From the NCBI GenBank assembly GCA_949825045.1, contig OX463832.1, forward strand, positions 19,462,552 to 19,526,551: DNA of 64,000 bases, in the 5' to 3' direction. Source of the DNA: Argyresthia goedartella (lineage: Eukaryota; Arthropoda; Insecta; Lepidoptera; Argyresthiidae). Positions within the stretch are counted from its first letter, which is position 1. Every line of letters starts with the position of its first letter. This document shows positions 21,580 through 32,358 of this stretch, in pieces. The position numbers and the translations under genes are program-made. The notes beneath the pieces were generated by a model. That model did not search any database. It saw only the letters and a list, made by a program, of their open reading frames with translations, and was not told the DNA's origin.

Positions 21580-23682
21580 AATACTGCAGCAGCAACTCTG
21601 GTCACTTGCCTCCAAAATATAATCACTGACAACACGACTGCAACCAAAATCCCCAAACGTAACCAACCCTTAAAACCGTGGATTACAATGTCTGTACTTA
21701 AATCAATTAGAACTAGGGATACCGTTTATAAGAAATTAAAAAAGAATAATACCAACGATACAATGCGAGAGGAATACAAGAAATATAGGAATTGTTGTAA
21801 TAAAATAATAAAGAGTCTCAAAAAACAATATTATCAGAATCGGCTTAAAAATAATACTGGCAACGCAAAAGAAACATGGAAATTAATTAAAGAAATATGT
21901 TACCTAAATACAAAAAAAGAAACAAATGTAGATCTACTTAATATTGAGAAGGGTCCAATAGAGTCACTTGATAAAGTTAACGCCTACTTCACCTCGATAG
22001 GAGGTACCCTAGCAAAAGGTATACTGGAACGTACTGGAAAATCTGAGAGTAAACTAGCAGACCTAGCTATCTCAAAAATTACCCCTGCTAATTCGATGAT
22101 GGTCTCTCCGACTGATCAGGCTGAGATTGAGCGCATCATAGCAATGTTAAAACCAAACAGTGCACCCGGCTGGGACAATATACCAACCACTATTGTAAAG
22201 AGTTTTTCCCGTCTGCTAGCTGGTCCACTATCTCACCTATGCAACTTAAGTTTTAGTAGGAATAGCTTTCCTGACATATTTAAAAGGGGTATAGTCTGTC
22301 CTATCCATAAAACTGGTGACAAGAAGCTCCCCTCAAACTACCGACCCATCACATTACTGACAACGCTTTCCAAAATCATCGAAAAACTAATGAACAAACG
22401 TTTAATGACATATCTCGAAACAAACAATCTCTTAGCTAATAACCAGTACGGTTTTAGAGAAAAAAGAAGTACCGAGGATGCTGTTATGAAGCTGACCTCC
22501 AACATAGCTGGATATGTGGACAGGGGAGAAAAATGTTTGAGTGTGTTTCTAGACCTCCAAAAGGCTTTTGACACCGTCTGTGTACCAATCCTCCTCTCGC
22601 GTCTAGAAAATATGGGAATACGTGGGATCACCCTGAACTGGTTCAATGACTATCTTTCTGGAAGACAGCAAAGTGTCCGTGTAGGTAGTTTAGTGGGAAT
22701 CAGGCTTGTACATACGGTGTACCTCAGGGGAGCACGCTCGGACCAAGTCTGTTTCTTATCTATATTAATAGTCTGTGCAAAAATAATATAAATGCTGCTG
22801 ACCTATACATGTTTGCAGACGACACGGTTTTACTATTTCATGCGGATTCATGGGAACTGGTTAAAAACCGAACAGAAACTGGTCTGTGCACCGTGACGGC
22901 ATGGTTGGAGGACAATCTTCTTTCCCTGATTACTTCAAAAACAAAATACATGTGTTTTAGCAAAACAGAAGCAGGCAGCCCCAACAGTAAATTTGAAATA
23001 AAAATTCACTACTTCCCATGCAACAGGCTTGATTATAGTAACACCACTTGCAGCTGCGATATGCTCTCCAGAGTACCCCACATCAAATATCTTGATGTCA
23101 TCATTGATGATAAACTGAACTGGGGGCCACATATAACAGTAACAGCTAATCGTATAAGAAAAATGATTTATGTCTTCAAAAACTTAAGAAATTATGCAGA
23201 CAAAATTCTGCTCTTACAAACTTATAACTCCCTGTGCCACTGTGTTGTAGAGTACTGCATATGTGTATGGGGGGGAGCATCTAAGACACTGCTTTTGAGG
23301 GCTGAGCGTGCACAGCGCGCTGTTCTTAAAGTTTTGCTGTATGCTCCCTTTCGACATCCCACCGCTCTCGTGCACAACACAACCAATGTCCTGAGCAATA
23401 CGCCAGTCATTCGTATACAGATGCATCAGATACTACCACAAGCACACAGTACCATATATTCCGGATCACGGCAGGAGGTTGTTTCGATGTCCCCTACCAG
23501 CAATAAAAAGTGCATTCGCACGTAGACAGTATGACTCGATGGCTCCTCGCCTCTACAATAAAATCAACTCTGTAATTAACATAAAAAAGTTAAACAACTA
23601 TGTTGTAAAAACTAAAATTAAAAGTTGGCTCCGTGCATTTGACTATGATCAAACCGAAAACCTGCTGATTTCCATTACATAA
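21580..23682 (+). pseudogene. LINE 2 reverse transcriptase and C-terminal domain
   Basis: Coding remnant in three frames: 21580-22705 (linker and first half of the reverse transcriptase), 22705-23490 (blocks B and C with the catalytic FADD, then WGPHI and an AERAQRAVLKV block), and 23479-23682 (C-terminal RRQYDSMAPRLYNKI). The breaks make it inactive. The rest of the element, 23683-24147, is 3' UTR rich in CA repeats. Confidence 0.85.
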
Positions 23683-24147
23683 ATCTAAGAACTATTCCAC
23701 AGAAAGCAATAGAAACTTTAAGTTTCCATAGTTTCAATAATTTTATTTTTTATATATTATTATTATTACCAAATATTATACACACACATTCACCACACTT
23801 CACACACCTACACACACTAAACGCACAATCACACAACCTTTACATTCACTACACTAACATAATGATACTCTACACTCACAAACACACATATCACCTTGAG
23901 AAGAGCTTTTGTTTTGTATAGTAATAAAATATCATTTCTTTTTTATTCCTTTATCTTACTTAATTTTGTTATAATTCTACTTCAGCCTTAAAGTGTGAAT
24001 CGTACTCAAAAATGTAATTGATTGATTACCTAGTTTTGGGAAGAAACTGTCTCTCAAGACACAGCTCACGCTAATTTGAGGGACAGGGCATTCCATCAAA
24101 TGTACATTTGTTTGTAAATAAACGAAATTTTACTTTACTTTACTTTA
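21580..24147 (+). mobile_element. LINE 2 (Jockey-like), 5'-truncated, inside the recombinase
   Basis: Plus-strand non-LTR retrotransposon flanked by a 10-bp duplication TTTAGTGTTT (21570-21579 and 24148-24157) and ending in (ACTTT)n. It starts after the endonuclease domain. Reverse transcriptase motifs are NYRPITLLTTLSKIIEKLM, VFLDLQKAFDTV, YGVPQGSTLGPSLFLIYIN and MFADDTVLL. A frameshift lies near 22700 and another near 23480. The C-terminus ends FDYDQTENLL, close to FDYDQTEELL-type endings and to LINE 3 at 39782-40930 (LDYDQTEELL), so the two belong to related families. Confidence 0.9.
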
Positions 24148-24390
24148 CTTTAGTGTTTGGGATTTTAACTAAAAGCATTTTGCCTTGATTTTCAATGTCT
24201 TTTGTGCTAATATTGTGAAGCTCTTGCCGTCTACATGCACCATGAATACCAAATATTAACGCAACCTGAAAAGAAATAAAAATGTGTTAGATAAGGTATT
24301 GGTACTTAGCTTACAGACGGTCGTTAAAAAATATGTAAAAGAGTATGTACAGTAGGTAGATCAATACATAAAATAAGGAGGCAAACTAAC

Positions 24391-24832
24391 CTTTGTTGCC
24401 AGGTTATCTGGCTATCAGGCTATCTGGAGCATCTTTTAGAAATTTTTCGACGTCATTTGATGACAGTACCTTAGATTTTATCTTTATAAAACCATCAGAG
24501 CATCTCTTTAAAAATGCAATGAGATTTGTATATAAATTAATATCGACACCATTTTTCATCTTGAGGGTACTTTTCAGCATAGAATATGTTGTCCACAACG
24601 AGCTAGGCTTATATTTACTAGCTAGTTCATTAAAATACGCCAAAACTACATTTTCGGAAAATGACTTGGCATTTTTCATGTTTTTCCACTTCAAGAAATT
24701 TTCATACGTGGTTATGTATCTGTCCTTGGATATTGACGGCAGCAAGCTGTCGCATGCGGTTCGCGCTTCTGTTAGTATATCCGGTGGAGTTGAAGTAATA
24801 TATTGCTCATCTTCATTATTGAAAGTTGTCAT
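24391..24832 (-). pseudogene. Crypton recombinase exon 1
   Basis: Start ATG at 24832-24830 with A at -3. It encodes the N-terminal core-binding domain and ends at a GTTAGT donor in phase 0. Close to the end, a 16-base insertion made of GATAGCC-type duplicates puts a stop before the donor; without it the frame runs into exon 2 at 24265. Confidence 0.8.
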
Positions 24833-25039
24833 TTTTAGATATTCACAATACAAGTAAAAAGAAAAGAAAATTTGAGAAAAATGGATTATTTTCTGCCGTG
24901 GCTGCGTGAAAATGTTGGCAAAGAGGCTAGAGCATGCAGCCAAGTTTTTAAATTACCGAATAAACTGTTTTTTTATTATTTTAAATAAACTCAATCTGTG
25001 AATGCACACTGTCTACTGACTGGCGCCGCGCGGCGCAAC

Positions 25040-25096
25040 AGTGAGCAGCACGCTGTTGCTATTCGAAATTTGAATAGCAACAGCGCGCTGCTCACT
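25040..25096. repeat. 25-bp-arm hairpin upstream of the recombinase
   Basis: Arms AGTGAGCAGCACGCTGTTGC plus TATTC (25040-25064) and the inverted copy (25072-25096), with one mismatch and a 7-base spacer. Flanked on both sides by G/C-rich half-related sequence (GGCGCCGCGCGGCG and GTCGTGCGGCGGCG). It could be a terminal structure of the Crypton or an unrelated MITE. Confidence 0.6.
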
Positions 25097-25099
25097 AGC

Positions 25100-25680
25100 T
25101 GGAGTCGTGCGGCGGCGATCAGTTCCATATTTGAAATGGCAAATAATACTGTTATGGAATTTGTATGGACTATAACTTAACTATTTGCTTTGGTAACACA
25201 CGCGTTTTTTATGACCCTCTTTACATATTTAAAACCGGTGGAATTACATCAGCTTTACGAGCAAGGGTGTTAAAAAATAAATAACATAATTAAATTCACC
25301 AATAATAACAATAAACAATGGATAATGATGAAAGCAAAAGTGAATGCAGACCAGCAATTAGTCTCTGTGTATCTGAATAAGTGTTATCTCGACAGGAAGT
25401 CAGAATCGCCAACTTTCCTACATACCTACCTACAACATTAAACGTTTGAAGACAAAACTTCAGTTTCGACAAATATGCATTAGATGTCGTTATTGCCAAT
25501 TCAAAAATTAGTCTCTTAAACATTTATCTAAATATAATTCCAAGGTTATTTCAATAAAAATTTCAAAATTCAAATTCAAAGTAATCTCTGACTGATTTAT
25601 AATCCAATGTTATAACAATTTATTATATTATTATATACACTATGTAATGTGTAGAGCCTATAGTTGTATCGTCTATTTTG
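25100..25680. other. Gene-free stretch
   Basis: No gene recognised. The short open frame on the minus strand around 25296-25523 has no known domain. Confidence 0.4.
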
Positions 25681-25930
25681 GCTCTGGCAGAATACCAGCG
25701 TTACAGACTCGTCTGTGACATTGCTGAGTCAGGGCCAATTCATTGTCAAAATAATGTTTTCCTACCCAAAATGGGTAAATGATCACCAAAAGTTGCAGAA
25801 AATATCAGGGCAAAAGTGAAGGGTAAATGGGGTGAGCGAAGCGAAACCCCCTTTTATCTTTCGTGTTAGGTTGAACATGTAATAACAACAAAAAATACTT
25901 AAAACATAAACTTAAGTACACAAAACAGAA
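25681..25930 (-). mobile_element. MITE family Z, partial copy in opposite orientation
   Basis: It contains GGCTCTGGCAGAATA, ACATTGCTGAGTCAGGGCCA, then on the other strand GAAAGATAAAAGGGGGTTTCG and AACCTAACACGAAAG. The inverted 23-bp ends seen at 8089-8390 are not complete here. Confidence 0.55.
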
Positions 25931-26498
25931 AAAGAAGTTTGGTTATCATTTATCCAAACACAATATGGTAATCTTTTACTAATTCTGGCGGTCGTTTTGA
26001 ATTTATTGGTAGTAAAATAGGTGCGTTTTTGGGCATCGTTTAAACATACGCCTATTTTTTTGCTTCAGTGTCGTATAACTTAAAAACAACATCTTTTATA
26101 AAACTGCAGCCACAAACACAATCGCATTCGCAATAACTATCAAAGGTATGGGTATAGAAAGAAGCCAAGAGATACAGAACAGAAGGAAACTACAGAATCG
26201 GCGTAGTTTTGTGCATGCGAAACTCTGTAGTCGCACTGTACTGCAACATCCATTCTGCATCTGCTGTTGTTATCGGAGGAGGATGTTAGGCGATAGTGAC
26301 TGCCGAGTGCTCAGACCACAGCTCAAGTTGAGTGCCACTTAAGACAATGGCTATCTATTTCATAAATGAGATATTTTCCAAATCCAGAAAAATATGTGTT
26401 ATGTTATGAAAACATCCCATTCCTTCAATCGCAGAGTTCGAAAACATATTAATGTCGATGGAAACTATATGAGAAAATAAATTATATAGATGTTTTTG
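25931..26498. other. Gene-free stretch
   Basis: No recognised gene. Includes an A-rich run at 26500-26520 that belongs to the next element. Confidence 0.4.
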
Positions 26499-26920
26499 AA
26501 AAAAAAAAAACGAAAAAAAAAAGGCCAAGTGCGAGTCGGACTTGCGCACGAAGGGCTCCGTACCATTGGCAAAAAATCCCGTTTGTTTTATATATTGTAT
26601 TTTAATTGAATTATTTAATTTTACAGTGACTAATATAACTCAATATAATGTGAATATTGAAGCGTCTACTTGTTGCCGTTATCATATAAGGCAAAAACGA
26701 GCAAAAAAAATCAGGTTTGTTGTATGGGAGCCCCCTCAAATATTTATTGTATTATGTTTTTTTAGCATTTGTTGATGAAGCGGCATGAAAATTTCAACTG
26801 TCTAACTATCACGGTTCATGAGATTCAGCCTGGTGAGAGACGGACAGACAGACGGACGGACAGCGGAGGCTGAGTAATAGGAGTCCTGTTTGGCACTCTT
26901 CGTGTACGGAACCGTAAAAA
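26499..26920 (+). mobile_element. Lepidopteran GGTTCCGTACC-type repeat, copy 1
   Basis: It starts with an A-run then GGCCAAGTGCGAGTCGGACT and GCACGAAGGGCTCCGTACC, and ends with ACAGACAGACGGACGGACAG and GTACGGAACCGTAAAAA. As I know the family, this layout is one of the most common interspersed repeats in moths and butterflies. Copy 2 lies inverted at 31685-32088. No protein is encoded. Confidence 0.75.
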
Positions 26921-26929
26921 CATACACTT

Positions 26930-27239
26930 TTTGAAGGTACATTACCGCCCTGTTGCTGTGTGTGCTGTTATGCTTTGAAGGTACATTACCGCCCTGTTGC
27001 TGTGTGTGCTGTTATGCTTTGAAGGTACATTACCGCCCTGTTGCTGTGTGTGCTGTTATGCTTTGAAGGTACATTACCGCCCTGTTGCTGTGTGTGCTGT
27101 TATGCTTTGAAGGTACATTACCGCCCTGTTGCTGTGTGTGCTGTTATGCTTTGAAGGTACATTACCGCCCTGTTGCTGTGTGTGCTGTTATGCTTTGAAG
27201 GTACATTACCGCCCTGTTGCTGTGTGTGCTGTTATGCTT
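26930..27239 (+). repeat. 44-bp tandem array, left part (about 7 units)
   Basis: Seven near-identical 44-bp units, each containing GAAGGTACATTACCGCCCTG and GTGTGTGCTGTTATGC. The array resumes at 28149 after a solo LTR and was one array of about 26 units before that insertion. Confidence 0.95.
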
Positions 27240-28148
27240 TGTAACGTACTACCTCCTTGACCATATTGGCTACTGGCGGATTAGCCAGTTAAAAACTAAA
27301 ACTATAAAAATTCGAAAATTCGGGTCTGGAATCTCGTCTGGCAGCTGATTGTTTTTTTTTTGGCAGACATTTTTTGAGCTCTGAAACGTGAGGTTGTATC
27401 TTCTGCATCAATAATTTTTAAGTCACGCCTTTAGTTGCGGCGATGGGCTAGTCCCTTTAGTACTGTAATGGAGCTGAATGTTTAGTTGCTGTAAAGTGCA
27501 GTAGTTGATATAAAACTTCCCTACTATCCCCAATCCATGGGTAAGCATTGATTCGTAGTTCGTCTTTCTTATTTTCGTGTATTTTATACTCTCTATGTAT
27601 TTCCCTTTTCTATACAGTGTCTATTGGACTGCGGCACTCTTAGATCCTAATTACCCTAGGGCCCTCGTCGGAAGTCTCCGTGTGGGGAGCCGTCGCCTGA
27701 TAGCTGGGCGCTGTAGCGCTTTTGTATTCCTATCATTCACACTGGTCTCTTTCCAGGGTTCCACGCCGAGGAGTAATATCCTCCTGGCGCTAACGGAGCT
27801 CTGAATCGGTTCCACGCTGAGGAGTAATATCCTCCTGGCGCTAACGGAGCTCTGAATCGGTTCCACGCTGAGGAGTAATATCCTCCTGGCGCTAACGGAG
27901 CTCTGAATCGGTTCCACGCCGAGGAATAATATCCTCCTGGCGCTACCGCATAATCACTTGTTGACGTCTGGAGAAGTGGACCAGTTGGATTGAGTCTACC
28001 AAGGAGCTGAAATCTACAAATTCCCGGCGAGTCCATATCCAGCGTTTCAACTATATCACCAATATTCGACTCACGACCCTGTGATTAATAAATGTATCTT
28101 GAGCCTGCCAACAATCTCTTTTGGTCAGGTTAGAGTCTCACTGTTTCA
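27240..28148 (+). mobile_element. Solo LTR of LTR family 2, copy 1
   Basis: 909 bp running from TGTAACGTACTACC to CTCACTGTTTCA, flanked by GCTT (27236-27239 and 28149-28152). It carries TATTTTATACTC near 27582 and AATAAA at about 28087, consistent with plus orientation. About four copies of a 51-bp unit (around 27757-27945, containing GGAGTAATATCCTCCTGGCG) lie inside; the inverted copy at 43089-43843 has only one. Confidence 0.9.
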
Positions 28149-28995
28149 GCTTTGAAGGTACATTACCGCCCTGTTGCTGTGTGTGCTGTTATGCTTTGAA
28201 GGTACATTACCGCCCTGTTGCTGTGTGTGCTGTTATGCTTTGAAGGTACATTACCGCCCTGTTGCTGTGTGTGCTGTTATGCTTTGAAGGTACATTACCG
28301 CCCTGTTGCTGTGTGTGCTGTTATGCTTTGAAGGTACATTACCGCCCTGTTGCTGTGTGTGCTGTTATGCTTTGAAGGTACATTACCGCCCTGTTGCTGT
28401 GTGTGCTGTTATGCTTTGAAGGTACATTACCGCCCTGTTGCTGTGTGTGCTGTTATGCTTTGAAGGTACATTACCGCCCTGTTGCTGTGTGTGCTGTTAT
28501 GCTTTGAAGGTACATTACCGCCCTGTTGCTGTGTGTGCTGTTATGCTTTGAAGGTACATTACCGCCCTGTTGCTGTGTGTGCTGTTATGCTTTGAAGGTA
28601 CATTACCGCCCTGTTGCTGTGTGTGCTGTTATGCTTTGAAGGTACATTACCGCCCTGTTGCTGTGTGTGCTATTATGCTTTGAAGGTACATTACCGCCCT
28701 GTTGCTGTGTGTGCTGTTATGCTTTGAAGGTACATTACCGCCCTGTTGCTGTGTGTGCTGTTATGCTTTGAAGGTACATTACCGCCCTGTTGCTGTGTGT
28801 GCTGTTATGTTTTGAAGGTATATTACCGCCCTGTTGCTGTGTGTGCTGTTATGCTTTGAAGGTACATTACCGCCCTGTTGCTGTGTGTGCTGTTATGCTT
28901 TGAAGGTACATTACCGCCCTGTTGCTGTGTGTGCTGTTATGCTTTGAAGGTACATTACCGCCCTGTTGCTGTGTGTGCTGTTATATGCTTTGTTT
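28149..28995 (+). repeat. 44-bp tandem array, right part (about 19 units)
   Basis: About nineteen further units of the same 44-bp repeat, with only a few substitutions among them. It ends in degenerate GTCAGTTCGTTATGGTCAG repeats near 29000-29040. Confidence 0.95.
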
Positions 28996-29077
28996 TGTTA
29001 TGGTCAGTCCCAGTCAGTTCGTTATGGTCAGTTCGTGCCGTTCGTCAGTTAGCACCACTCCCGACGGGAGAGTCCAG

Positions 29078-29628
29078 GAGCTCTATTTTTGAATCACTCG
29101 CGTGACATGATATATCGCATGAGACATATATCACGTTCGACTTACAAGTCCCATGACGTTGATTTTCTGCATTTTTGAATCGTTCGTCATCGGTGTTGCC
29201 AATAAATTTGGAAATGTTGATTTTTATCCGTTGCACGCAGAAAAATTTTAAACCGGTAAATATCGCATATGAAACGGAACGTTGAATGCTCTCTTATTAT
29301 AGGCTGTATGACACTTTTCTGTTCAGTTAATATATGGAACAAATCGGGCTGTTCAATCTGTCGCAAATGATTCATTTTTGACGTTTTGGATTCCAATTTG
29401 AAAAAACACGCGAAAACAGCAAACTCTGACACTTCACACACTTGTGTTGACATTAGCTTTGACGTATTTGACTTTCATTCTACTATTCGACTTGCGCAAC
29501 GAGTGGCACTGACCACTCGTTGCGGGCGAATGACTGAAAAATACGAAATTTCGGATGTCGAAGGAAAATCAGTAGAAAAGAGCGTTCGCGTGACTAAAAG
29601 TCATGCGAGCGATTGAAAAATATAGCCC
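29078..29628. mobile_element. MITE-like element with inverted ends
   Basis: GGAGCTCTATTTTTGAATCA followed by CTCGCGTGAC on the left has an inverted counterpart on the right (GTCATGCGAGCGATTGAAAA then ATATAGCCCC). The ends are about 30 bp with several mismatches and the interior is about 490 bp. No transposase; no target duplication fixed. Confidence 0.5.
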
Positions 29629-29729
29629 CAGAGCCCGGTTCGTAGTGGCTGGCAAATGCGGTCGTTGACCTCTTCGCCACCCATCTCAGCTTGCCACCAT
29701 TTAGTACAACAGCCTTTGATGTTGAAATG

Positions 29730-31684
29730 TTCCTTTGCTGGGCTTAGCGCAAGGCTCCAGTACCACTAATCTTTGCTGGGCTTAGCGCAAGGCTCCAGTA
29801 CCACTAATCTTTGCTGGGCTTAGCGCAAGGCTCCAGTACCACTAATCTTTGCTGGGCTTAGCGCAAGGCTCCAGTACCACTAATCTTTGCTGGGTTTAGC
29901 GCAAGGCTCCAGTACCACTAATTTTTGCTGGGCTTAGCGCAAGGCTCCAGTACCACTAATGTCGGTTATTAGGCGCATGTATCGTGTTCCTTTGCTGGGC
30001 TTAGCGCAAGGCTCCAGTACCACTAATGTCGGTTATTAGGCGCATGTTTCGTGTTCCTTTGCTGGGCTTAGCGCAAGGCTCCAGTACCACTAATGTCGGT
30101 TATTAGGCGCATGTATCGTGTTCCTTTGCTGGGCTTAGCGCAAGGCTCCAGTACCACTAATGTCGGTTATTAGGCGCATGTTTCGTGTTCCTTTGCTGGG
30201 CTTAGCGCAAGGCTCCAGTACCACTAATGTCGGTTATTAGGCGCATGTATCGTGTTCCTTTGCTGGGCTTAGCGCAAGGCTCCAGTACCACTAATGTCGG
30301 TTATTAGGCGCATGTTTCGTGTTCCTTTGCTGGGCTTAGCGCAAGGCTCCGGTACCACTAATGCTGGGCTTAGCGCAAGGCTCCAGTACCACTAATGTCG
30401 GTTATTAGGCGCATGTATCGTGTTCCTTTGCTGGGCTTAGCGCAAGGCTCCAGTACCACTAATGTCGGTTATTAGGCGCATGTATCGTGTTCCTTTGCTG
30501 GGCTTAGCGCAAGGCTCCAGTACCACTAATGTCGGTTATTAGGCGCATGTATCGTGTTCCTTTGCTGGACTTAGCGCAAGGCTCCAGTACCACTAATGTC
30601 GGTTATTAGGCGCATGTATCGTGTTCCTTTGCTGGACTTAGCGCAAGGCTCCAGTACCACTAATGTCGGTTATTAGGCGCATGTATCGTGTTCCTTTGCT
30701 GGGCTTAGCGCAAGGCTCCAGTACCACTAATGTCGGTTATTAGGCGCATGTATCGTGTTCCTTTGCTGGGCTTAGCGCAAGGCTCCAGTTCCACTAATGT
30801 CGGTTATTAGGCGCATGTATCGTGTTCCTTTGCTGGGCTTAGCGCAAGGCTCCAGTACCACTAATGTCGGTTATTAGGCGCATGTATCGTGTTCCTTTGC
30901 TGGGCTTAGCGCAAGGCTCCAGTACCACTAATGTCCTTTGCTGGGCTTAGCGCAAGGCTCCAGTACCACTAATGTCGGTCATTAGGCGCATGTATCGTGT
31001 TCCTTTGCTGGGCTTAGCGCAAGGCTCCAGTACCACTAATGTCGGTTATTAGGCGCATGTATCGTGTTCCTTTGCTGGGCTTAGCGCAAGGCTCCAGTAC
31101 CACTAATGTCGGTTATTAGGCGCATGTATCGTGTTCCTTTGCTGGGCTTAGCGCAAGGCTCCAGTGCCACTAATGTCCTTTGCTGGGCTTAGCGCAAGGC
31201 TCCAGTACCACTAACGTCGGTTATTAGGCGCATGTATCGTGTTCCTTTGCTGGGCTTAGCGCAAGGCTCCAGTACCACTAATGTCGGTTATTAGGCGCAT
31301 GTATCGTGTTCCTTTGCTGGGCTTAGCGCAAGGCTCCAGTACCACTAATGTCGGTTATTAGGCGCATGTATCGTGTTCCTTTGCTGGGCTTAGCGCAAGG
31401 CTCCAATACCACTAATGTCCTTTGCTGGGCTTAGCGCAAGGCTCCAGTACCACTAATGTCGGTTATTAGGCGCATGTATCGTGTTCCTTTGCTGGGCTTA
31501 GCGCAAGGCTCCAGTACCACTAATGTCGGTTATTAGGCGCATGTATCGTGTTCCTTTGCTGGGCTTAGCGCAAGGCTCCAGTACCACTAATGTCGGTTAT
31601 TAGGCGCATGTATCGTGTTCCTTTGCTGGGCTTAGCGCAAGGCTCCAGTACCACTAATGTCGGTTATTAGGCGCATGTATCGCG
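29730..31684 (+). repeat. Compound tandem array, 67-bp and 38-bp units
   Basis: About 2 kb of tandem units, each with TTTGCTGGGCTTAGCGCAAG and CTCCAGTACCACTAAT. The first units are about 38 bp; later ones are about 67 bp because they add GTCGGTTATTAGGCGCATGT. Short units also occur singly inside the long-unit section (near 30360, 30935, 31170 and 31420). Early long units alternate between ATGTATCG and ATGTTTCG variants, which suggests higher-order duplication. Confidence 0.95.
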
Positions 31685-32088
31685 TTTTTAGGGTTCCGTA
31701 CCCAACGGGTAAGAACGGAACCCTATTACTAAGACTTCGCTGTCCGTCCGTCTGTCACCAGGCTGTATCTCAAGAACCTAGCTAGCTAGAGAGTTGAAAT
31801 TTTCACAGATTATGTATTTCTGTTGCCGCTATAACAACAAATACAAAAAAACAGGATAAAAGATATATTTAAGGGGGCTCCCATATAACAATTCTTTCAA
31901 TACCACATACAAACTTATGGATGCACCTGGTTACGTACATGGAGTGTGAAAGTAACCGCACCGATAACTTTGTAAACAATATTTTGCTGTGTAAAATCCA
32001 AACTATTCACTCCACACCATCGCTTCCATTGAACGGTGGTACGGAACCCTTCGTGCGCGATTTAGACTCGCACTTGACCGGTTTTTTT
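31685..32088 (-). mobile_element. Lepidopteran GGTTCCGTACC-type repeat, copy 2
   Basis: Inverted relative to copy 1. It begins TTTTTAGGGTTCCGTACCC, contains GTCCGTCCGTCTGTCACCAG, and ends ACGGAACCCTTCGTGCGCGA and CTCGCACTTGACCGGTTTTT. It starts exactly where the 67-bp array ends. Confidence 0.8.
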
Positions 32089-32099
32089 AAGACATGACA

Positions 32100-32231
32100 T
32101 AGCGTCACACCTTTACCCACACAGGGTGGCAGAGGCACAATTGTGCCCACTTTGATCCAGTTATTCAATACTCCATTTTGCGTGACAGGGGGCTAGCCCA
32201 TCGCCGCAGCTATGGAGTAACGAAGGTTTCC
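32100..32231. repeat. Short repeat related to 52564-52690
   Basis: GCGTCACACCTTTACCCACA, GGGTGGCAGAGGCACA and TCCATTTTGCGTGACAGGGG recur, inverted, at 52564-52690, and partly at 54190-54220. It is a diverged small interspersed repeat. Confidence 0.5.
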
Positions 32232-32358
32232 TCGCGATGTTTTCCATCACCGTTAGAACGTCCATACAGTACTTAAGATAAATTAATTATCTCATTGTAG
32301 TAATTGTATCTGCATGACCTGTGTGAGAGGCAAACGTGAAATCCTTTAGACCATGGAG
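32232..32358 (-). mobile_element. tRNA-derived SINE family B, partial copy 2
   Basis: It shares AAGATAAATTAATTATCTCA and the head region (TGTGTGAGAGGCAAACGTGA, TTAGACCATGGAG) with copies 1 and 3. The B box is degraded here. Confidence 0.6.

Larger units (their letters stand above)
20925..24832 (-). pseudogene. Crypton-type tyrosine recombinase, interrupted
   Basis: Minus-strand gene for a tyrosine recombinase of the Crypton DNA-transposon type found in insects, which cuts and rejoins DNA through a covalent Tyr link. Exon 1 (24391-24832) starts at MTTFNNEDEQY and encodes an N-terminal helical core-binding domain (motif FLKWKNMKNAKSFSENVVL). After a 125-bp intron (24266-24390, GT-AG), exon 2 carries the first catalytic Arg in GACRRQEL (24221-24240). 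The catalytic domain then continues at 21579-20925 with GHSFRRTSATLL (His-x-x-Arg), LKRHGGW, and the nucleophile Tyr in AESYVEDS. A LINE (21580-24147) splits exon 2, and a 16-base duplication-like insertion near 24405 shifts exon 1 into a stop. An Asn-rich tail follows the catalytic domain. Confidence 0.85.

Noticed and set aside
21580..21656. N-terminal extension of the recombinase reading into the LINE
   Set aside because: The bases after 21579 belong to the LINE, as the target duplication shows.
24393..24857. Plus-strand 154-codon frame
   Set aside because: It is antisense to recombinase exon 1, which has the recognisable protein and splice sites.
27651..28036. Open frames with repeated ARRILLLSVEP or APGGYYSSAWN peptides
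   Set aside because: Produced by the 51-bp units in the solo LTR, which stay open because 51 is a multiple of three.
29730..31684. CRISPR-like regular array
   Set aside because: Units are contiguous with no unique spacers, there are no cas genes, and the context is an animal genome. It is a minisatellite.
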